From Phycisphaerales bacterium UBA2421 (GTDB lineage Bacteria; Planctomycetota; Phycisphaerae; Tepidisphaerales; Tepidisphaeraceae), in assembly GCA_002343075.1 (NCBI GenBank), contig DDRH01000003.1:90711-154710 (forward strand): a DNA stretch of 64,000 nt. Direction: 5' to 3'. Numbering within the stretch: the stretch's first letter is position 1; every line of letters begins with the position of its first letter. Of the stretch, positions 60,751 through 64,000 are shown one piece after another. Position numbers and translations under genes: made by a program. The notes beneath the pieces were generated by a model that saw only the letters and a program-made list of their open reading frames with translations, did not search any database and was not told the DNA's origin.

Positions 60751-62034
60751 TTACGCGCGGGCGGGTTGGAGCTTTCTTGACGGGTGGGAAGCCAAGGTTG
60801 ACTCAATCTCATCCGCGGCGCGGGAAAGGCCGTCATTGGCGGCAAATCTCTCGGCGATCGTGGTCGCACGCTGCCGGTACGTCGCATCATCCAGCAAGGT
60901 CGAGATGGCCCGGGCGACCTTCTTGCCACTGAATTGCCGCACCCCAAGCCACAGCCCCACCCCGAGCCGATGCAGCCGCGCGGCGTTATCGAATTGGTCG
61001 TGGGCCATCGGCTGCAGCAGCTGCGGAATGCCGGCGCGCAGACCCTGCGCGCTGGTGCCAACCCCGCCGTGGTGGACGATCGCGGCGCAACGGGGCAGCA
61101 GGTCGGTGAAGGGAGCATAGGGCACATGAATGACGCCCGGGGCAAGCGTTCGGGGCAGTTGGTCGGCGAACCTGGTCAGCAACAACCCGCGCTGCCCGGT
61201 CGCCCGGCACGCCTCGACCGCCGCCTGGAAGAACGACTGCCCGTGCACCATTGCGCTGCCCGGCGTGAATGCGATCGGTGCGCTGCCGGCGCTCAAGAAC
61301 GCTTCAAGCTCCGCCGAAATTGGCGTGACGTTTTGCTCATCCCAGAGCGGGAACCCTGTCAGCCGCACCTGCCCGGGCCAGTCGGCAGCCGGCGGCGCAA
61401 ACCAGTCCGGGAAAAGGCCCAGCACACGGTCGGGTGAGTGCCACCAATCCTTCATAATGCGCTTGATCGGTTCCAGGCCGATCTCCTTGCGAAGCTTGTT
61501 GATCGGCGGGCCAATGGTGGGATCGACGACATACTTATCGCCTCCCTCCCAGATGCCGCGCTTGATCCACATCGGCAACCAGCGGGGCATGAAAAGCCCG
61601 GGGAGCTTCGGAGGGTCGGTCAGGCTGCGGATGACGCCCGGCTGAAGGTGCACGGTCACCAACGGGAAGCTAAACCTGTCGCGCGCCACGCGCGCCGCCA
61701 TGCCCAGGCTCGATGTGACTACGATGCTGTCGTCATTCTGCTGCACAAATTCGGCGACGAGGTCGTAGGTCTTCCGCATCGTCTCCGCGACGGCGGCGAA
61801 GACCACTTTGAACGCTTTGCTGGGATGCCACAAGTCGCGGTTTTCGGCGAGATTGCGATACTCCTCATCCGTCCCGATCGGCAGAAAATCGACCCCCGCA
61901 TCGCGAGCGAGTTTCTCAAAGTGGCCGTTGGTCGCGAGCGTCGCGCGATGTCCACGCCGACGAAGTTCCAGCGCCAAGCCGATGAACGGATGCACGTCGC
62001 CGTGCGATCCAAGGGTTACAAGCAAAACATTCAC
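60751..62034 (-). CDS. glycosyltransferase, GT1 (UDP-glycosyltransferase-like)
   Basis: The protein of 427 residues has the GT-B fold of UGT/MGT enzymes. Its N-terminal domain begins NVLLVTLGSHGDVHPFIGLALELRRRGH, the sugar-acceptor domain of macrolide/sterol-type transferases. The C-terminal domain contains AIVHHGGVGTSAQGLRAGIPQLLQPMAHDQFDNAARL, the HHGG and DQ donor-binding signature. Such enzymes glycosylate small hydrophobic molecules or sterol-like lipids; the acceptor is unknown here. The start is ATG 62034. The product is cytoplasmic and the gene is isolated. Confidence 0.93.
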   Translation of the reverse strand: MNVLLVTLGSHGDVHPFIGLALELRRRGHRATLATNGHFEKLARDAGVDFLPIGTDEEYRNLAENRDLWHPSKAFKVVFAAVAETMRKTYDLVAEFVQQNDDSIVVTSSLGMAARVARDRFSFPLVTVHLQPGVIRSLTDPPKLPGLFMPRWLPMWIKRGIWEGGDKYVVDPTIGPPINKLRKEIGLEPIKRIMKDWWHSPDRVLGLFPDWFAPPAADWPGQVRLTGFPLWDEQNVTPISAELEAFLSAGSAPIAFTPGSAMVHGQSFFQAAVEACRATGQRGLLLTRFADQLPRTLAPGVIHVPYAPFTDLLPRCAAIVHHGGVGTSAQGLRAGIPQLLQPMAHDQFDNAARLHRLGVGLWLGVRQFSGKKVARAISTLLDDATYRQRATTIAERFAANDGLSRAADEIESTLASHPSRKLQPARA

Positions 62035-62144
62035 AATTCATCAGTTTATGACAAACGCCTTCCGGGGGACAGCACAGAAGCACAACTGATGATTGACGAT
62101 TCGAGTGCGCAGCTACCGCTGACACGCAGGCCCCATGGAGCCGG

Positions 62145-62843
62145 TTAATCCCGATACCGGTCACCCCGGTCGGCGCGAGCGTAGTGGTCGCGCAGGGGGC
62201 GGGTCGTCCAGTAACCTTCGCTCACACACTCGCGGCGCTCGATCGTCTTCCAGTGTCCTTCGCAGACCAGTTCGCGGCGGCAGACGTCTTCGCAATAGCG
62301 CTCGCGCACACAGACACGCACGCGGCGCTCTTCCCATCGGCCCGGCGACACGCACACGCGCTCGCGGGCCACGATTCGATTGCCGAAGTAATCGATCCGC
62401 ACCACCTCGCGATACTCATACCGCGCATCCACCCACACACGCTCGCAACGGTCTTCATACACCGCATCATGCCAGACCCGGTCGCGCACTTCACGATACA
62501 CAGGCTCGATCCATACCCGATCGCGCACAGTGCGATACACCGGCTCGACCCACACGCGCTCGTGACGCACGGGCGCGTCATCGCAGCGGTCATTGGGGTG
62601 AGGAAATCGGCCCCGGCTGAAGTCGATCTCGACGCGCACGTCCACGCCTCGCCGATCATCACTGCGGCGATCATCGCTTCTTCGATTCTCACTGCGCCGA
62701 TCATCGCTCCGCCGGTCGTCGCGATCGCGGCTCCACCGATCGCCGGCAACGGCCAGGCCCGGCATCGCCGCCAGTGCCAGCGCAGAACAAACCAGCCACT
62801 TTGACCATCGCCGCGAAACCGCTTTTTTGGAATTACCGTTCAT
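62145..62843 (-). CDS. exported Arg/Asp-rich repeat protein, 232 aa
   Basis: The protein begins with a signal peptide (WLVCSALALAAMPGLAVA). Residues 37-66 are DDRRS/DDRRG repeats, followed by repeats of the form RVWVEPVYR, RVWIEPVYR, RVWHDAVYE and RVWVDARYE. The C-terminal third is Cys-containing with EGHWKTIERREC. The repeats alternate aromatic, acidic and Arg residues at a spacing of about 13. This suggests a tandem beta-structure or a glycine-free cell-wall-binding repeat, possibly exposed. No family was recognised. The start is ATG 62843. It has no close neighbour in the same direction. Confidence 0.75.
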   Translation of the reverse strand: MNGNSKKAVSRRWSKWLVCSALALAAMPGLAVAGDRWSRDRDDRRSDDRRSENRRSDDRRSDDRRGVDVRVEIDFSRGRFPHPNDRCDDAPVRHERVWVEPVYRTVRDRVWIEPVYREVRDRVWHDAVYEDRCERVWVDARYEYREVVRIDYFGNRIVARERVCVSPGRWEERRVRVCVRERYCEDVCRRELVCEGHWKTIERRECVSEGYWTTRPLRDHYARADRGDRYRD

Positions 62844-62986
62844 AGTTCAGGCACTCCTCATCCGCACAAACACCCGCCGTGCGAACAACCTGACAGACAC
62901 TCACGCACCCGGGACGTTAGTTGCCTTTCGCATCCACCGGGGTTTCCACTACAATCCAACGTCCTAGTTCAAGGTAGGTGTTTGTT

Positions 62987-63565
62987 ATGGCCCGACATGT
63001 GATTACCGCGACCGTGATCAACGAACCCGGCGTGCTTTCGCTGGTTTCCGGATTGTTCAGCGCGCGCGGTTTTAATATTGACTCGCTGGTGGTCGGCAGA
63101 ACCGAAGACCCGAAGATCAGCCGCATGACCGTTGTGTGTGATGCCGACGATAACACGCTCGAACAAGTCCGAAAGCAGTTGGCCAAGCTCGTGCCTGTGG
63201 TAAAGGTGCGCGACTTCAGCGGGACTGCCTACGTCGAGCGCGATCTGGCGATCATCGTCGTTGGCGTCGGTCCGGATAAACGCGCCGAGGTCATCGAGTT
63301 GGTCAATCTCTTCCGCGGCAAGGTCATCGATATCGCGCGCAGCAGCCTGACGATCGAGCTGTCCGGGCCGGAGGCCAAGGTCGAGGCATTTGTCGAACTC
63401 GTTTCCCCGTATGGCATCAAGGAACTGGCGCGCACCGGCGTGATCGCAATGGCCCGGGGCATGCAGCCGCCAAGGGAAGACGAGTCCCACCCGCGGACGG
63501 TGAGCGCCGGCAAGCGCGTGCGAAGCTTAGGCGCCGCAGCCGGAGTGAGCCTCCCGCCATCGTAG
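62987..63565 (+). CDS. ilvN: acetolactate synthase small (regulatory) subunit
   Basis: The ATG at 62987 has AAGGTAGG 8 bases upstream and is preferred over GTG 62978. The protein has an ACT domain, HVITATVINEPGVLSLVSGLFSARGFNIDSLVVGRTED, that binds valine. A second domain (AIIVVGVGPDKRAEVIELVNLFRGKVIDIA, VELVSPYGIKELARTGVIAMARG) completes the family at about residue 160. A further 30 residues follow, rich in Arg, Ser and Ala, which is longer than the usual 160-165. It regulates the first step of branched-chain amino-acid synthesis. The catalytic subunit would be expected upstream but is not visible within 140 bases. Confidence 0.93.
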   Translation: MARHVITATVINEPGVLSLVSGLFSARGFNIDSLVVGRTEDPKISRMTVVCDADDNTLEQVRKQLAKLVPVVKVRDFSGTAYVERDLAIIVVGVGPDKRAEVIELVNLFRGKVIDIARSSLTIELSGPEAKVEAFVELVSPYGIKELARTGVIAMARGMQPPREDESHPRTVSAGKRVRSLGAAAGVSLPPS

Positions 63566-63584
63566 GCCCACAGGCGCGACACCC

Positions 63585-63931
63585 ATTGTTCCGCGCAGAA
63601 CAATTGGCAGTCGGCAGTGCGCAGAGGGTAGAGGGCAGTGGGCAGTGGGCAGTGGGCAGTCGCAGAGAGCAGTGGGCAGCGGAGATGGCAAATTGTTCCG
63701 CGCGGAACAATGTTCCATCTCCCCCTCCTGGTACTCCGGGAGGGGGCCAGGGGGAGGGCAAGTCGGCGGCCACGAAATCGGGAGCAACCAGCAACCAGCA
63801 ACTAGCAACTAGCAACCAGCAACTAGCAACTAGCAACCAGCAACAAGCCATTTGTTCCGCGCGGAACATTCATCCGCCCTCTGCCCACTGCCCACTGCCC
63901 ACTGCAAATTGTTCCGCGCGGAACAATTTGC
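63585..63931. repeat. composite of four palindromes and short tandem repeats
   Basis: Four copies of a GTTCCGCGCGGAAC palindrome stand at 63585-63604 (one mismatch), 63692-63711, 63853-63868 and 63904-63931, the last extended to a perfect 28-base palindrome. Between copies 1 and 2 lies a GGCAGTG-type repeat, and between copies 3 and 4 its inverse CCCACTG-type repeat. The centre holds a CCCCCTCC/GGAGGGGG hairpin and nine units of a 7-base repeat. The whole is about 350 bases and has no supported gene. Confidence 0.8.
63784..63846. repeat. 7-base tandem repeat, nine units
   Basis: GCAACCA/GCAACTA units repeat nine times in register, the last as GCAACAA. Read on the other strand this would encode LLVASCW-type repeats, but the frame has no plausible protein. 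It is a minisatellite within the palindrome composite. Confidence 0.85.
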
Positions 63932-64000
63932 AAAGTCCATCACAACACATTGCCATCAAACAACTTACAATCAAATTAAGTAAAAACCACACCCTAACAA
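63932..64000. other. right end of window, A-rich tail
   Basis: The last 69 bases after the fourth palindrome are A-rich (for example AATCAAATTAAGTAAAAACC). They show no gene or repeat that I can support; they could be the start of an intergenic region beyond the window. Confidence 0.3.

Noticed and set aside
63692..63711. parS site for chromosome partition
   Set aside because: The palindrome has the outer TGTT...AACA of parS, but the required central CACGTG is replaced by CGCGCG. Four closely spaced copies within tandem repeats are also not the usual layout.
63784..63846. CRISPR array
   Set aside because: The units are 7 bases, directly adjacent, with no spacers and no cas genes.

Overview
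The window looks like chromosomal DNA of a planctomycete, most likely class Phycisphaerae. I infer this from GC-rich coding, five proteins with a C-terminal VPEP/transmembrane/Arg-rich PEP-CTERM sorting signal, three proteins with an N-terminal LEPR-XLL-type motif, dockerin-like VNLDDFT repeats, and two DUF1559-type pseudopilins with a C-terminal H-x11-DG motif. No phage, plasmid or transposase gene was recognised, and no rRNA. One tRNA-Val (anticodon TAC) is present.

Layout. 1-2811 (minus): an operon of a small Cys-cluster protein, an exported unknown, a soluble unknown, and the 5' part of mtnA (methionine salvage) running off the edge. 2917-5845 (plus): two exported Cys-rich proteins, one metallothionein-like, and an ABC exporter. 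6270-8672: a DUF4394 PEP-CTERM protein, then a PqiA-family membrane protein and partner, with a palindromic element inserted at the pqiA 3' end. 8809-12435 (minus): LacI-type regulator and GH2-like glycosidase operon, next to a XylR-type AraC regulator. 12663-25966 (plus): a run of exported PEP-CTERM proteins (one with a GH16 domain), a pseudopilin, a 1200-residue enzyme-like protein and a GH78 rhamnosidase. This looks like a plant or algal polysaccharide utilisation region. 26189-27379 is an HD-GYP protein.

27428-37033 (minus) is a surface-polysaccharide operon: Wzm/Wzt-type ABC exporter, five GT2 enzymes (four sharing a C-terminal tail), a GT4 enzyme and a NamZ-type muramidase. Two large paralogous LEPR-XLL/RTX/PKD/beta-helix surface proteins lie upstream (37285-42591). 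42954-57050 mixes an OsmC protein, tRNA-Val, another PEP-CTERM protein, aat, a second glycan group (polyprenyl-type GT2, flippase-like membrane protein, GT9, GT39-like, methyltransferase), a pseudopilin, a lipoprotein, a third RTX protein and a SpoIIE-type phosphatase. 57082-59434 holds ybaB and a dnaX split into two overlapping frames at an A10 run, which is probably programmed. 59499-63565 has a lipoprotein, a DUF4870 protein, a GT1 enzyme, an Arg-rich repeat protein and ilvN. The last 420 bases hold a composite of four GTTCCGCGCGGAAC palindromes separating short tandem repeats.

The most notable items are the dnaX slippery site, the palindrome/tandem-repeat composite, the repeat element that writes the PqiA C-terminus, the shared tails of the tandem GT2 enzymes, and the surface-protein/exporter neighbourhood. 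No wholly new defence or mobile system could be shown.
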